DNA from: Meghimatium bilineatum
Lineage: Eukaryota > Mollusca > Gastropoda > Stylommatophora > Philomycidae
NCBI GenBank assembly: GCA_034231615.1
Contig: CM067315.1
Location: forward strand, 29,242,133-29,306,132
Length of the DNA stretch: 64,000 bases
Direction: 5' to 3'
Shown: piece after piece, positions 11,540-23,855 of the stretch
Position numbering within the stretch: position 1 is the stretch's first letter
Layout of the letters: every line of letters starts with the position of its first letter
The notes under the pieces: model-generated
Database searches by the model: none
What the model saw: the letters and a program-made list of their open reading frames with translations, nothing else
What the model was told of the DNA's origin: nothing
Program-made: the position numbers and the translations under genes

Positions 11540-12045
11540 ATGGCCCTAGAGTAGTCTTCTTCTTGTTCGCAGTTTGACATGTCTACACACCGCAAGTCCT
11601 GTTTTCTTAATAAACGCTGCTGTATTTTAAAGCTCCTCAGTGCTCCCATACAGCTTTATGTGGATATCCATCTCTGTGAGACAGTGTTCTTCCCTTAACT
11701 GGTTTAGTGTATTGCAGGATATGTTCAGTGGTCTGTGCTGCCTGCCCACAAGGGCACAGTGGTGATGGGACCAATCTTAGTCTATTTAAGTGGCTGTTTA
11801 ATCTGCTGTGTCCTGTTCTGAGGCGGAAGATAATAACCTGCTCTGCTCTGTCGAGATAGTGGTAATTGTCTTTTGGGTGGTCGACTTTCCTGATGGCTTT
11901 GTTGATGGTCTTCTTTTCTTGGTAGGTAATTTCTTGGTCTTTTTGTTCCTGTGTTGCTCCATCCTTTGCCAGTCTGTCTGCCTCTTCATTTCCTTGTATG
12001 CCACAGTGGGAACCCTACAGTAGTGACTGATAAGCCTCATGGTGG
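11540..12045 (-). mobile_element. LINE RNase H C-terminus with CxC...H tail
   Basis: The minus strand encodes IQGNEEADRLAK (RNase H active-site motif), AIRKVDHPKDNYHYLDRAEQ, RLRTGHSRLNSHLNRLRLVP and CPCGQAAQTTEHILQYT in shifting frames. It is flanked on the left by three short GACTGATAAGTCTTATGATG direct repeats. Confidence 0.65.
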
Positions 12046-12379
12046 CCCTAATGGTCCTAGGTCAATTTGCGCATGGGTTGTTAACTTTCAATGATGTTTG
12101 ATCTGACCTTCATTTTCTAATTAGTCTCCGCTGTTGAGCTAGTGCATTTCTCCTTTTCTCACCACAATGATATCATGATTTGATACCAAAGTTGGGACTG
12201 GAGGTACAATAAAAATAAATCCTGTTCCATCCTGGCGACTTATTGGTAAAACAGCCTTTATTTTAGCTGCATATAAATAGTCTCTCTGCAATCCTTAACA
12301 GATAAAACATGCAGTGGCGAGTTTCATGTTATACTTAAGTTTTGAAGAGTAACAAAAACATAAACAATTGATGCACAAT

Positions 12380-12446
12380 CAGAAAATATCATAGAGCTCA
12401 AATTATCATAGAGCTCAAATATCATAGAGCTCAAATATCATAGCTC
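12380..12446 (+). repeat. Short tandem array, 16-19 bp
   Basis: The unit CATAGAGCTCAAATAT is repeated four times with small indels. Confidence 0.75.
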
Positions 12447-12999
12447 ATTCAAGGGTCACCAATGAAATTTATTGTTAGTTCATGTTTGAAGGAATAGACA
12501 TAAACTACAAGTTATCATCAGCACACAACAGATAATATTATACATTTATGGAATTAAATATTTCTTTAACAGTTCCATACAGCAAAGGAAATGATATCTT
12601 TAAATGTAGAAAGCTCCTTTCAGGGCAGCATTTTATGTTGTTGTTTTCCTAAATGGCCAACGTGTATTGAAGACTTTCTTTTGGGAACTCTATTCTCAGG
12701 GTATTTTACTCATCTATTGTTGTGTATATAAATGATTTCTGGTATTGTACAAGAGTTGTCATGCTGTACCTGAGTGCCATGATGTTCTACCAGAGGTCCA
12801 TGCTGTAACCAGTGTACCAGAGTCATGATGCACCAACGTCATATGTTGCTTATGGAAGGCATACTTGCAGTCTTCACAATATGATCATCTCACAATTGAT
12901 ACTTCAGTACATTTCTCATTTTGTAATCATTGTCAAACAGTACTTAGAAATTTCTGTTGCAAAATTATACTTTATGGTGATGATTGAGTAATCCCTTTA

Positions 13000-13595
13000 G
13001 ATTTGAGCATGTAGCTTTTGACAGCCCATAGCCTTTCTGACAAAAACACATGGCCTCATCAATAAACAAAGTGATGTTCTCCTCATCAGTAACCAAAGTG
13101 ATGCTCTCCTCATCAGTAACCAAAGTGACGCTTGTATAAGGTTTGTTGTCTCAAATGTATAGTTGTGTTGGTGGTGGTTATCAATGCATGAGTAGTTTTC
13201 GAAAGGAAGGCATTCCACCAGCAGTGTCCCAGGATCATCACATCCTGTCATTGTAGCATATAATTCTGTGTCAACTAGTTGATCATTCTTCTGTCAGATC
13301 TACTGACTCATCTGCAGTGATGGTGCACCTAGCATTCCCTGTCACCTAAGAGTCTGCCACAAAAGGACAAAGTTGTAATGTCCACTAGCCTGCATCTCTT
13401 CATCACCATGGGGACAATTAGCAGACCAAATTAAGACATTCAGACAAGCCATGCAGTGACAATAAAGAGAGGTGACAAGTTGTCTGCCTATTCCCTTACT
13501 TTTCTTAGTCACATCCTACGACCTGCCGGAAAGAAGACAGTGGAGCTATTTTTTGCACTCTGAGCTAGAAGTCCAGGTCACTGTTGCCACAAGGT
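13000..13595. mobile_element. Unclassified interspersed repeat family, copy with short tandem core
   Basis: It is homologous to 57760-58215 and 60640-61345 through GGAAGGCATTCCACCAGCAG, GCAGTGATGGTGCACCTAGC, ATTCCCTGTCACC and CCACAAAAGGACAAAG. It contains a (CTCATCAGTAACCAAAGTGA)-type duplication at 13050-13135. Confidence 0.5.
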
Positions 13596-13611
13596 CGCTG
13601 AATAGATTCCA

Positions 13612-13955
13612 AATCTGTAACAATCACTATAAATAAACTGTTACAACGACATTATGTAACAATCACTATAAATAAGCTGTTACGAAGACATTATGTAACA
13701 ATCACTATAAATAAGCTGTTACGAAGACATGTAACAATCACTATAAATAAGCTGTTATGAAGACATGTAACAATCACTATAAATAAGCTGTTATGAAGAC
13801 ATGTAACAATCACTATAAATAAGCTGTTACGAAGACATGTAACAATCACTATAAATAAGCTGTTATGAAGACATGTAACAATCACTATAAATAAGCTGTT
13901 ATGAAGACATGTAACAATCACTATAAATAAGCTGTTACGAAGACATTATGTAACG
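13612..13955 (+). repeat. 36-bp minisatellite, about 10 copies
   Basis: The unit starts GTAACAATCACTATAAATAA and ends GCTGTTACGAAGACAT, with a C/T variant at the GTTAYGAAG site. Because 36 is a multiple of three, the minus strand stays open in repeated IVTCLHNSLF units. This is a repeat artefact, not a gene. Confidence 0.9.
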
Positions 13956-14539
13956 ACTTTTATAGGATGAGAGTGTTCTGATGCACAACGGTTCCTTACA
14001 AATAAGCTATGTTCTATGTTTTTATTATAAATATATATATATATATATACACGAACATGCATGCACAGTCCAGTAATTTATATATTATACATAATTCTTT
14101 ATAAACCACCTTCATTTGGCACACTTGCAAGGGCATCTTAATTCAATTCTATGCTGATCTACAGAAATCCTCAGAGCACAGGGAGATAAGATTAGCAGCA
14201 TTGTTGCTAGTTTTCATGCTAAGTTCGATAATGTCTCCTGCTGTGTTAGGAATGTTTCATATTTCAAAAATAAAATAATACTCCAGAAGTTGGCATTTCT
14301 GAACTTACTAAGACACACACATAAAATGTTTGCTTCTTCGTGACTAGATGCTGTTATAAATGTCAATACAAAAAGTCCCATTTTTAAAAAAAAATGTACA
14401 CCTTATGGTAGAAATTTTGATCTACATGCTTTGAGTGAACATATGCAAGGTACAGTGCTGATCAAACAAGCAAGTAAGAGAAGACAACAAGCAGTAATAT
14501 GTTCCTAAAACAATAAGAAGAAAATGATGGATTTATATC

Positions 14540-14765
14540 TACATGTACTTAAAATTAATGAAAACAGACTGCCACTACAAGCATTAAAATGAGTACCAGA
14601 TGGCAAAAGAAAAAGACCAAGAGAGAGACTCTTCACAGAACAACCATCATAGAGGATATGACTATGGGTCTCAACAACATGCAAGAATTACAAACAGTAG
14701 CATCACATCGCTCAAATGGAGAGCTCTGGTTTCTGTCCATTGCACTGTTAAAAAAAAAAGGAAAG
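14540..14765 (+). mobile_element. LINE C-terminal remnant
   Basis: Plus frames give LPLQALKWVPDGKRKRPRER and [19 protein letters not shown]-like residues. It is homologous to 50560-50790 at about 85% by eye, including GTATCACACCGCTCAAA. Confidence 0.6.
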
Positions 14766-14794
14766 TAACCCATAGCATTTGTTAATGCTGTAGG

Positions 14795-15012
14795 GGTGTG
14801 AGATGTTAGCGATCTCACATTTCAGAGGCTCTGCAAATGAGGGCGGTAGCCATCTCCTCTCCCTCGCAGTCTTTACTTTCCGGATTAATCCGGTACCCAT
14901 TTAAGGCTGGGTCTACCCGGGAGCCGTTGCGATCTGAAAAACATTTCCGCCTCAACTGGGAAATGAACCCAGGATCACTCATATGCGAAGCCAGTGCGCT
15001 AACCCGGCCCCC
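14795..15012 (-). mobile_element. tRNA-derived SINE, intact A and B boxes
   Basis: The minus strand opens GGGGGCCGGGTTAGCGCACT and has the B box TGGGTTCATTTCCCAG about 40 bp on. Then come CCCGGGTAGACCCAGCC and AATGGGTACCGGATTAATCC. It is unusually GC-rich and little decayed, suggesting recent insertion. Confidence 0.6.
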
Positions 15013-15064
15013 ATTGCACTGTATTTGGCACTGAATGAACATAGATAGAGTGCAGATCTACAGT

Positions 15065-15235
15065 CTTTGAGCAGATATCTACAAGCTTTGAGCAAATATC
15101 TACAAGCTTTGAGCATATCTACAAGCTTTGAGTATATCTACAAGCATTGAGCGAATATCTACAAGCTTTGAGTATATCTACAAGCATTGAGCGAATATCT
15201 ACAAGCTTTGAGTATATCTACAAGCTTTGAGTTGA
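15065..15235 (+). repeat. Tandem array, 18-21 bp
   Basis: The unit ATCTACAAGCTTTGAGYAAA, with shorter ATCTACAAGCTTTGAGTAT variants, occurs about 9 times. Long and short units alternate in the middle, suggesting higher-order duplication. Confidence 0.85.
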
Positions 15236-15939
15236 GCTTCAAAGTGTGTGTGTGTTCATCCATCACAATGGTAATGACCATTTGTTACATCCACTCTTGA
15301 AAATTCAGTTAGAATTATGTCCTTGATTATGAGTTTGTAAATGGCTAATAAGACCTATTCAAGCTGCAAATGTCCTTGGACAGTTTGGACATGGAATGAC
15401 CACTGTAGAAAGATTTTGTTCTATTCATGACTTTCTAGCTACTCTGCTATTGAACTGCTGTGCATTTCTCATCTTTTCACAAGATGATGTGCCCTTTTTT
15501 GACTGTAGGGCTACAGCTCTTAAAGATGTAGAACAGAAAGAGATAGCTAAATCTCCCATTTAGTTAAGAGACATTACATCTTGTGACTGGTGTTTTATTT
15601 GTTTATTGGATTGATATGTAATGTGTTCATTATTGTACCCAGCAGGTGCATTTTATACATACAAATATATATATATATTAATATATATCACCTTTTATGT
15701 GCTCAAAATAATTTGTATTGATGCAACATTTGGTGGAGGAAAACTGTTTGCACTATATGTAACTATTAAGCTGAACATTGTTTCCTTTGATATTATGCCT
15801 GGAAATTGAAATATTATCCACTTGTTGTTCTATATGTTACATTGTATTTTCTTATGTATATTTGTATGCTGAAAGAGTCAAATGTGAGACGGGTGGTTAT
15901 TTAATACAGTAAAATCCCATTATAAAAACTTGGTCCAGG

Positions 15940-16240
15940 CTGATGAAATATGTATGCAGACACAGATTCATGGGAGTATCTTGCACAAGACAGATCCAAC
16001 TGGTGTCGCAGAATCAAGAGTGGTGCAGCAGCTGCAAAGAACCTCAGACATTATGCTGTGCAACAAAAATGAGTGAAGAAAGAAAATGGCTGCTCAGTGT
16101 CTCACAGACTCCTCCACCCACACAGGCTCAGAGTGTGATAGACAATTCCAGGCACGCATAGGACTCATTACTCTTAGTCATAGTTGGGCACACGTCATCC
16201 CAGTTGAGCTGAATGGTCATCGTTGACTTGGACAGATGAA
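15940..16240 (+). mobile_element. LINE C-terminus, IGL lineage, broken frame
   Basis: Plus-strand frames give LAQDRSNWCRRIKSGAAAA, then KNLRHYAVQQK and FQARIGLI. It corresponds to the 4869-5260 element in opposite orientation. The adjacent 16240-16370 carries a CACCTGATGAGAAGTGTG motif on the minus strand. Confidence 0.55.
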
Positions 16241-16369
16241 CAACATTACAACATTGAAGAAGACATGTCACTACAAATAATTTTAAAAAAGTAGCATCAT
16301 ATGTTAGATCAGTCTTTTGTGTCGTTTTCACACTTCTCATCAGGTGGATGAGTGTAAACAGAACCATTT

Positions 16370-17270
16370 AATCTGTGTTACCACAGCCCCTTTATTTCTA
16401 GTGTGTTGGTTTATCCCTTAATTTCTGGTGATTTATCTCTGCGATTAGCAGAATTTAGTCCGAAGAATAGAATGCTTTGTATCATAGTTTTATTGCTTGA
16501 CTAATATCTGTACATTTTGGTTTAACACACTGGACTATAGTCGCCCGTGCCTCCATACCTCTTTGAACAAAATTATCGCGATTGTAAACAAATGTTATTC
16601 ACCTGGTTAACCGAGGAAATGAAAGTAGACCCATGATGAATGTAATAGGACGAAAAGACGAATGTTATATGAACAAGTAGTTTGATTATAAAATAACGGT
16701 GGATAATCTAGGCCTAGTAAGCGGCAATCTATCCTGATCATATGATATGGGAATCAATGATAATAGATTGAATGTATCAGAAATTTTCATTGAAATTCTA
16801 GGCCTAGTCGATAATGTTAATTCACAATTTATCTCAGATATCACATATACACCAACAAAACTTGCATCATTATATTCAGTAACCATTCCTTTATTTCCAC
16901 ACACAAACATTATACACACAGCTTTAAAAACAAACAAGTTATTGCATTTTCCAAATACCCTCCATAAATAGAGCATACGGGCAAAAAGAGAATGCAGTGG
17001 CAAGTGAAAATTGCTCAATTTTCATGCAGAGTGGTGACGGTTAAGCAGCTGTTTAGGCTGGAATACATCCTGATATAACCAGACTGACTCTTGTCTGGTT
17101 GATACAAAATAAGTTATGGAAATCAAACACCACTTTGTACTGTATACATTTTTCTCCTAATTTTTAAAACATTGTTTTATAAAGATTAAACTAATTTAAA
17201 ATATCATGTTTATTCAGACAATCAGTATGCAAGATAGGGGTGGGAGAGGTGTGAAATTGAAAATAGTGTG
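16370..17270. other. Intergenic stretch, mostly unique
   Basis: A worn main-SINE piece lies at 16440-16530. Two CTAGGCCTAG-type motifs lie at about 16710 and 16800. Nothing coding was recognised. Confidence 0.45.
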
Positions 17271-17274
17271 TCTA

Positions 17275-17660
17275 TGCCATTTATTGGTTGTCCATGACAA
17301 GTGATGATTGACCATTTCTTACATCCACTGATTGAAATTAAAGTTATAGTTATGCCCATGTCTGTGAGTTCGTAGGTGGATAAATAAGCTATATGCTAGC
17401 GCCCCCCTCCCCTCAAAGAAACTTGGACAAATCAAGCATGTCATTTTGTTGTGAAGATATGTTATCTAGTCATGTTGTGTAGTACCATGGTTGCTGGTGC
17501 GTCTCTTCGCCTGGTGTCTCCGACTTCAACACCTATGTTTGCTTGTTGGCAGGACTGGTTCTGCTCGATGTCGGAGATGGCCCGACCAATCTTAGTGTCC
17601 AAACTTTGTTGACTGGACTAGGCCCCATCTCCACTTCAGGGAGTTGGCCTTTACTTTAGA
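17275..17660. mobile_element. Unclassified composite interspersed repeat
   Basis: The left half, with GTCCATGACAAGTGATGATT, CATTTCTTACATCCACT and GTTCGTAGGTGGATAAATA, recurs at 11380-11480, 15250-15480 and 46735-46890. The right half, with GGTTGCTGGTGCGTCTCTTC and CCCCATCTCCACTTCAGGGA, recurs at 7645-7830 and 60235-60490. Here they are contiguous, which suggests one element of about 380 bp. Confidence 0.55.
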
Positions 17661-18914
17661 TTGCATTTGATCTTGTCTTTCTAGCAAATTCTAGTTGTTG
17701 CATTTCTTTTTTTTTTCAAGATTCTACACCTTTTTATTTGATTGCAGAATGAAATGTATCTGTTTGTGCAGCATCTTTCTAAATATCATGGTTTATGCCA
17801 GAGCCTGCCTGTACTCTGAATAATATATCTATTATAAAGATACCAGATGTGCACATTGGATGCAGATGTCAAATTAGGTGTTTACCCTCTCACATACTGC
17901 AGAGATATGGCCAAATTTGTTTTTCCTTGTGCGGGGCATGTTTGATAATGAATATCTGTCAGCATAAAAGTACCGTCAAGTACAAATATAAAAAATGATC
18001 AGGTCTTCCATTCAGTAAATCTGTTTGAAGAAACAACACACATGCCAAAGTTGGGTGTGTCTAGCTATTGGCACAAATATAACACCAACACATTGCATTT
18101 CTGTTCTGTGGACTACATCATGCTTGAAATTTTGTTGGAACAACCTACTAAAAGAGAGATCTGATTGGAGTTTAGAGTATTAACATAAAAATTAATTTAA
18201 AAAATCACACAGAAACTCACACCTACATTGTTGCTTTCTACTCTGTTCCCATCAATGGGCGAAATTTGAGGCATTTAGCAATTCATGGCCAGTAGTTGGT
18301 ATTATTCCTTGACTAATATCAAGTTCTAAGCAGAGGTGAATAACATAGTACAGATTTTCCTTATTCATACGGATTTTGGGCCCCCCCAAAAAAAGACCCC
18401 ACATGGTTATTTTTTTAAAAAATAAGGTCATCATTTGGTATTGCATCTTCGGTAATTACTACTAATGTGGATGTTTTGCACATGTTGAACATATTGATGC
18501 CCAAAAAAACACACATAAATTGTGGTTGGGGGGGGGGGTGCTAAATGCGGATGTGTTTTATTGAAATACAGAAATAAATTGTTAAAAATACAGATTTATG
18601 GAAAAATAAATTGGTGGTTATGAAGTAACCTTTTGGAGTTTGCAGGCCAAATTGAGTACTTTACATATGGAAGGAGGCCAACACACTAGCATTCTGTTTC
18701 AATGGAAGTACCAAATGAATACATAGTGAATAATTAAATATGTGTTACAAATACTTACCACTACAAATAAAAAGATGATAAAAACAATTATAATTAAATG
18801 AATAATGATGAAAACGGTTAAGTTTCAATCTATGATCTTCACCTGAGCAAACATGTATAAAACAACAAATAATATATGAAAAATTTATAATATAAATATC
18901 TTTTTAATAGCATA
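17661..18914. other. Intergenic stretch
   Basis: A long-tailed SINE copy lies at 18040-18190 and G- and C-runs at 18380 and 18529. A 67-codon plus frame at 17795 has no support as a gene. Confidence 0.45.
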
Positions 18915-19100
18915 AATAAACATTCTATGTGGTGGCCTTGTGACGGACAAAAGAATCATGACATTGTTGACAGACTATAAACAGTCTATGTGGTGGCCTT
19001 TTACGGACAAAAGGATTGTGACATATTGTTGACAGACTATAAACAGTCTATGTGGTGGCCTTTTACGGACAAAAGGATTGTGACATATTGTTGACTGACT
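18915..19100 (+). repeat. 63-bp tandem repeat, 3 copies
   Basis: The unit contains TCTATGTGGTGGCCTTTTAC, GGACAAAAGGATTGTGAC and ATATTGTTGACAGACTATAA. Copies 2 and 3 are almost identical; copy 1 is shorter and diverged. Confidence 0.85.
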
Positions 19101-19858
19101 TAATTTTTATTTTAATGTTTCAAAAATAATAAAAAATTTCAGTACTGTTCTGTTTTTTTAAAATGTATTATATGTTTATTCAGAAGATTGTAGATTGAAA
19201 CTGTTTTTATCCTTATCCATATTATTATAATTGTTTTTATTAGTAGTGGTAGGTATTTGTAACACATATTTACTTATTCCTTATAATCACCGTGGTATTT
19301 GTGTTACTATGGCCTGTATCTAATTGTTGTATCTTCTCTAACTTTTTGGTAATTATATATCTGAAGTACCCAGTTGCATTATGTGTGGTCAGGGATCAGT
19401 ACTTTAGCATTTGTAGATTTGTTCCGCAGGCTGTATTCTACTGATCCATACTCTATATTTGTTTATAATATAACTAATGACTGCATTATATTTATTCTGA
19501 TATATATATTATAACTATACTTATATGTTTATAGACTTGTTCTGGTCTTTGATATGTGAAACTTGATAACAAATAATTGTATTATTTTGCCTAATGTTCT
19601 TTTTAAAAATTTTCTCAAAAGTTTTTAATCTGTGAAATATTTAAACACATTCATCTTAAAGGTATGGTAGGTAGGTCTATGGCAGCAACCTGCCGTAGGG
19701 GATGAAGTTAAGTTTTCATGTGCTGAACCGCAACAACTATTAGGTGGGGTAGCCACTTCACTTCCTTGCTATGTTTACCTTCCCAACCTCATGCGTCTGA
19801 TTCCCATTTACAGCTTGGCCAACTTATTTTTACACATTTAAGATATATTGTAACATGA

Positions 19859-20149
19859 TTAAGTAACTGCGGTTGCTGATCCAACAGTCCATGAGCTCAT
19901 GCTCTTTGGCCTGACAGATGAGAAGTCTACAACGACGTTGCAGAAGAAATGAGGGGAGAAAGTGTGTCCACTCTGGAAAGATACAAAGTACTCACAGCCA
20001 GCAGTTATCTGGGATGTTGAGCTTACACAAATTAAACCCTCCTTAGGATGATAAAACGTGAGTGCTACCTTACAAGCAAAGTAAAGTGGATTCCCTTGCT
20101 TCACCACACTGCTAACTTGTTCAAATAAAGGAAATTTAAAATCCCACAA
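19859..20149 (-). other. Unrecognised 96-codon minus-strand frame
   Basis: It encodes FPLFEQVSSVVKQGNPLYFA, TFYHPKEGLICVSSTSQITA and GCEYFVSFQSGHTF, with balanced composition unlike neighbouring noncoding DNA. It has no clear splice sites, and a tRNA-SINE-related segment follows at 19660-19815. It could be a terminal exon, a retrocopy or chance. Confidence 0.25.
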
Positions 20150-20214
20150 AAAAAAGTGGAAATTAACCTTTTAAAAAGGTACAAATTGCTTTCTAACAGA
20201 GGTGTATCTACCAT

Positions 20215-20312
20215 CCTGTTTTAGTGTATCTAAATCCCTGCTTTAGTGTATCTACAGCCATACTTAGTGTTACTAAAACCCTAATTTAGTGTACCTACAT
20301 CCCTGCTTTAGA
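20215..20312 (+). repeat. 22-bp tandem repeat, 5 copies
   Basis: The unit TTTAGTGTATCTAAATCCCT plus GC is repeated with substitutions. Confidence 0.75.
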
Positions 20313-20511
20313 TCATTGATAGACTTGCTAGTTAAGCACTTACAGAAATACCTCCAGTAAGTATTGTGTTGTGTTGCTGGTTTCTAATAAAGAATCAATC
20401 AAGGAGAAGAAATATCTGTGACTATTCCCTCAAGTGTGTAACTGATGCAGTTAACAAGTTGCAGCTACTGACACACCTGAAATGAGTTGTTAATTCACCC
20501 AACAAACTAGC

Positions 20512-21020
20512 TCAACTGACACAATAACAAGAAGTCATGTAGCAACTGACACAATAACAAGAAGTCATGTAGCAACTGACACAATAACAAGAAGTCATGT
20601 AGCAACTGACACAATCACAAGAAGTCATGTAGCAACTATCTGACACAATAACAAGAAGTCATGTAGCAACTATCTGACACAATAACAAGAAGTCATGTAG
20701 CAACTATCTGACACAATAACAAGAAGTCATGTAGCAACTGACACAATAACAAGAAGTCATGTAGCAACTATCTGACACAATAACAAGAAGTCATGTAGCA
20801 ACTATCTGACACAATAACAAGAAGTCACGTGGCAACAATCTGACACAATAACAAGAAGTCACGTGGCAACAATCTGACACAATAACAAAAAGTCATGTAG
20901 CAACTATCTGACACAATAAGAAGTCATGTAGCAACTATCTGACACAATAAGAAGTCATGTGGCAACTATCTGCCACATAGCAAGAAGTCATGTGGCAACT
21001 ACCTGCCACATAGAAAGAAA
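20512..21020 (+). repeat. 30/34-bp minisatellite, about 16 copies
   Basis: The 30-bp unit CAACTGACACAATAACAAGA plus AGTCATGTAG alternates with a 34-bp form carrying an extra ATCT. Diverged units (CACGTGG, TGCCACATAG) sit at the right edge. Confidence 0.9.
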
Positions 21021-21039
21021 TCATTCTTCTTATGCAAAT

Positions 21040-21600
21040 TTATTTATCACATTTGGACATCTTTGTGTCCATCTTTCCTGTTCTTTTTTGGCAGCACATT
21101 TTCTCTATGCCTCTTGAGATTTGATGCTGCTCAACAAATGAATGAAGGTACCTTGATGTTGCTGCATCACAATGTGCAATTCTGAGTGATAGATTCCCAG
21201 GAGGTGACATTTACTTTTAAATTTTTTATATACACCTGAGAAAGTACCTCAAACATTTTTTCTGTCCATTATCCTGTTTCTTGCCTTCAAGGAGTTCATC
21301 ACACAACAGCTGTTTTTGTCCAGCATGTACTCAAGATGTCTGGCCCATCTCACTTGGACCTTATTCAGCATTTAATAATACTTGGGATATTGTCTCTATT
21401 GTGGACTTCAGTATCAGGTACTTTATCCTGAGAAGTCTGTGGATACAGCTCATATGGGAGTTATTTAACACTCTACCATGTCTACTGTACGCTGTCCAGG
21501 TAGCAGACATATCACGGCAGTGTGAAAAATGGTACTATAGACTTAGTTTTGTAGCAAGGTTGATGCCCTTCTGTTCTCAAATGTCATGAAGTCTACTGAA
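21040..21600 (-). mobile_element. LINE C-terminal remnant
   Basis: The minus strand reads NKVQVRWARHLEYMLD, then KSKCHLLGIYHSELHIV and KCAAKKEQERW. These correspond to the Q.RWxGH...P and LK..C..L.I...E segments of LINE C-termini. It is interrupted by stops. Confidence 0.4.
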
Positions 21601-22004
21601 TGCAGCCCAGTGTCATGTAGTAGTATGTGTATGTTGTTTTGTAACTACCTGTACCTATAATATACTGATTATGTCACATTCTTATGTCAAAGAATCATTG
21701 ACAGTGATTGAAGTGTTACCCAGCATGAAGAATGATGTAGTACCGGTATGTTAATCTTGCCAAACTTACATTCCAAACACAGGGAAGTTGTAGTCAAGCT
21801 TTCCTACTCCACAGAGAATACAAATTTGAAGGGGATTTTTAAAAATTGATTTTGTTACCAAACTTAATCTTCAACACTAAAAGACAGTTATCATAAGAAG
21901 AAACCAGAATATGACAACACGCAGTCAGATTTTTGTTCCTCATACACTGCTTGCACCCAATAATCTTATACATGACAATCATGTTCCTAGGCATTATTTA
22001 TACA

Positions 22005-22155
22005 CTCAAATTCCATTATAACTTTGTCTAAACCAATGACATATTTATATAACAGAAATTTGCCAGCAATATACAGTATAAACATTACAGAATAAATATA
22101 ATTGGGGATTTTGTTATAACCGTATACAGTAGAAAGGGATTCATCTGTATATTTT
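22005..22155. mobile_element. MITE-like short repeat
   Basis: It opens CAAATTCCATTATAACTTTG and closes ATACAGTAGAAAGGGATTCA, so its ends read CAGTxGAATxCCxTTATAAC outward. Similar ends occur at 310-405 with 660-800, 15895-15960, 24045-24265, 26545-26600 and 26880-27000. Such termini resemble pogo/Tigger-type miniature elements. Confidence 0.35.
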
Positions 22156-22277
22156 AGGTATTGTCACCAAATATTCTCCAACCCTTGATGTCTGCCAAAT
22201 ATTCTCCAACCCTTGATGCCAGCCAAATCCATAATAGGCTGAAATTAATCATTCAGGGGTCTGGTCTCACATGCATC

Positions 22278-22735
22278 AATCAATCAATAAACCCATAACC
22301 CTTCAGGGTCGTAGGGGTACCACATTGGATGCTTCAGCACACAGAGTCCTCCAGCGAATTCTATCCTCAGCGATGCGGATGAGTGTGAAAATATCTAGCC
22401 CTGTCCATTCCTTGATGTCTGTCCATGTCTTTATTTGCCCTCCTCTGCTTCTTCCACCCTCGACAGTTCCCTGCAGTATTGTTTTTGACAAGGAATCGTG
22501 CCTGCATACATGCCCGAACCATGCTAGTTTTCGTCGTTTCACTATTGAAAGCAATGGCTCCTGGACACCTGCACACATCTCTACTTTATTTCTTACGTAC
22601 ACATTGGTCTTATGTTCCCTATAGGAAATTCGTAGAATTCTTCTGTAGCATTTATACTCGAAAGCCTGTAATCTTCTCTCCATGTCCGCAGTGTGTCCAA
22701 CTCTCACATGCTTATTCATTTATGTATGATGCCAC
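22278..22735 (-). mobile_element. LINE RT C-terminus, 5'-truncated, with (ATTG)n tail
   Basis: A 138-residue frame encodes ERRLQAFEYKCYRRILRIS, LSIVKRRKLAWFGHVCRHD and WTGLDIFTLIRIAEDRIRW, the standard C-terminus of RTE/CR1-like elements. It ends in a (TTGA)n-type tail at 22278. The upstream CESWT is one base out of frame. Related, more decayed copies in the same orientation are at 26600-26880, 35055-35270 and 52283-52660. Confidence 0.8.
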
Positions 22736-22737
22736 AG

Positions 22738-22926
22738 GATCTACTACAATGGACATATGGTATCTAATGCCTTCTGAACATGACACTGGACGAGGTTGGA
22801 CAGATTGTACAGAAAAGAGTGGTTTACAGAGTGGTAGTGATGGCAGTGTTCTGCAAAGGACAAGTCACATAGATTATGATGATGATGTCACAAGTCAGAA
22901 CAAGGACAGTCTAGAAGTTTGCAGTG
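22738..22926 (+). CDS. Candidate exon of an unrecognised plus-strand gene
   Basis: Acceptor gatgccacag and donor gtaaat bound 189 nt, in phase 1 and out phase 1, open throughout. It encodes an acidic stretch including MDIWYLMPSEHDTGRGWTDC, GLQSGSDGSVLQRT and HIDYDDDVTSQNKD. It joins in phase to 23856-23926. About 40 bp of it (22817-22857) recurs at about 59248-59288, so it may instead be a LINE or other repeat fragment. No family recognised. Confidence 0.35.
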
Positions 22927-22959
22927 GTAAATTCTGTCTCACATATTGATCTACTAGTG

Positions 22960-23445
22960 GTGTTGGCCTTTTGCATCCTTACATATGGTCAGGACCAGTG
23001 TAAAAATTACATATCGACCACGAAGCCCTACAATTGCAGCCTCTCTTGTGGCTGATTTTCGATCCACAGGTGTGAGAACAAAAATACATCAAAATTATGT
23101 CTTTCTTCTGTGTCGCTTATGACTTCTCCTTCAGAGCCCCCTCGGCCAATTGAATGCATTGCCGCAGCACAATACATCATGATGTAGAATCATCAGCCAG
23201 TTCTTCACAAGAATTTGGGTTGATTATGAAATCGTTCAAAGCTGTTTTTCAGATGTCCTTATATCTCAGTTTTAGTATGCCCTTTTCCCAGGGTCGAGTA
23301 GAAGGATGGTATCTTATCTCACTGCACAACTTCCATGTTAGTAACCTTGTCCTGCCACCTGATATTCAATATACATTTTGCAGAGACAACACATCTACTG
23401 GTATCTTTTCAAATAATACTGGTTCATACCTGTCAATCACTTTCT
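22960..23445 (-). mobile_element. LINE C-terminal remnant
   Basis: The minus strand encodes GILKLRYKDI, a stop, then KTALNDFIINPNSCEELADD, matching the LRYKD..K..L..F.I....WE..A.DR pattern of LINE C-termini. It sits in the intron between the two candidate exons at 22738 and 23856. Confidence 0.55.
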
Positions 23446-23855
23446 TCCACTTTAATGTTTTATCATTTTTTCATAAGACTAAATGACTAAACAATCATTT
23501 TCTAACATAAACAGCTTATGGTTAGCTTGTGGCTGCGTGTCAATTATGTAAACATCATGTATAGCTTGTGAGAGAATACGTCGATCAAGTATCTACCACC
23601 ATACATTGTTATTCTACATTTTCTGTTGTGTCATTTGATTATCAATAAAATATATATATCACCTTTGTTGCGGACTAGTAGCCGTGATGATTGCATTAAA
23701 TAGTAATGTGATGCAGGGTTATTTAACCTGAAGTCAATTTGTTTCTGGTCACCAAATATTGTACTAATTGTCATATAGCATTTGTTTATGTACATGATGT
23801 GTGCGGGTGTAAAGTCATTGAAAAACTTTGAATTCTCGTTATTGATTGTTAACAG

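Noticed and set aside
13691-13921. 76-codon minus frame with repeated IVTCLHNSLF
   Set aside because: Product of the 36-bp minisatellite.
16300-16370. Hammerhead-like CTGATGA on the minus strand (CACCTGATGAGAAGTGTG...ACACAAAAGAC)
   Set aside because: CTGATGA and an AAAA strand are present, but the GTGT/ACAC pairing is offset from helix II and the invariant GAAA is lost; I could not draw a proper three-way junction.
22425-22949. A single 174-codon plus-strand gene
   Set aside because: The first half is antisense to the LINE RT frame at 22303-22719; only the part after the acceptor at 22738 is retained as a candidate exon.
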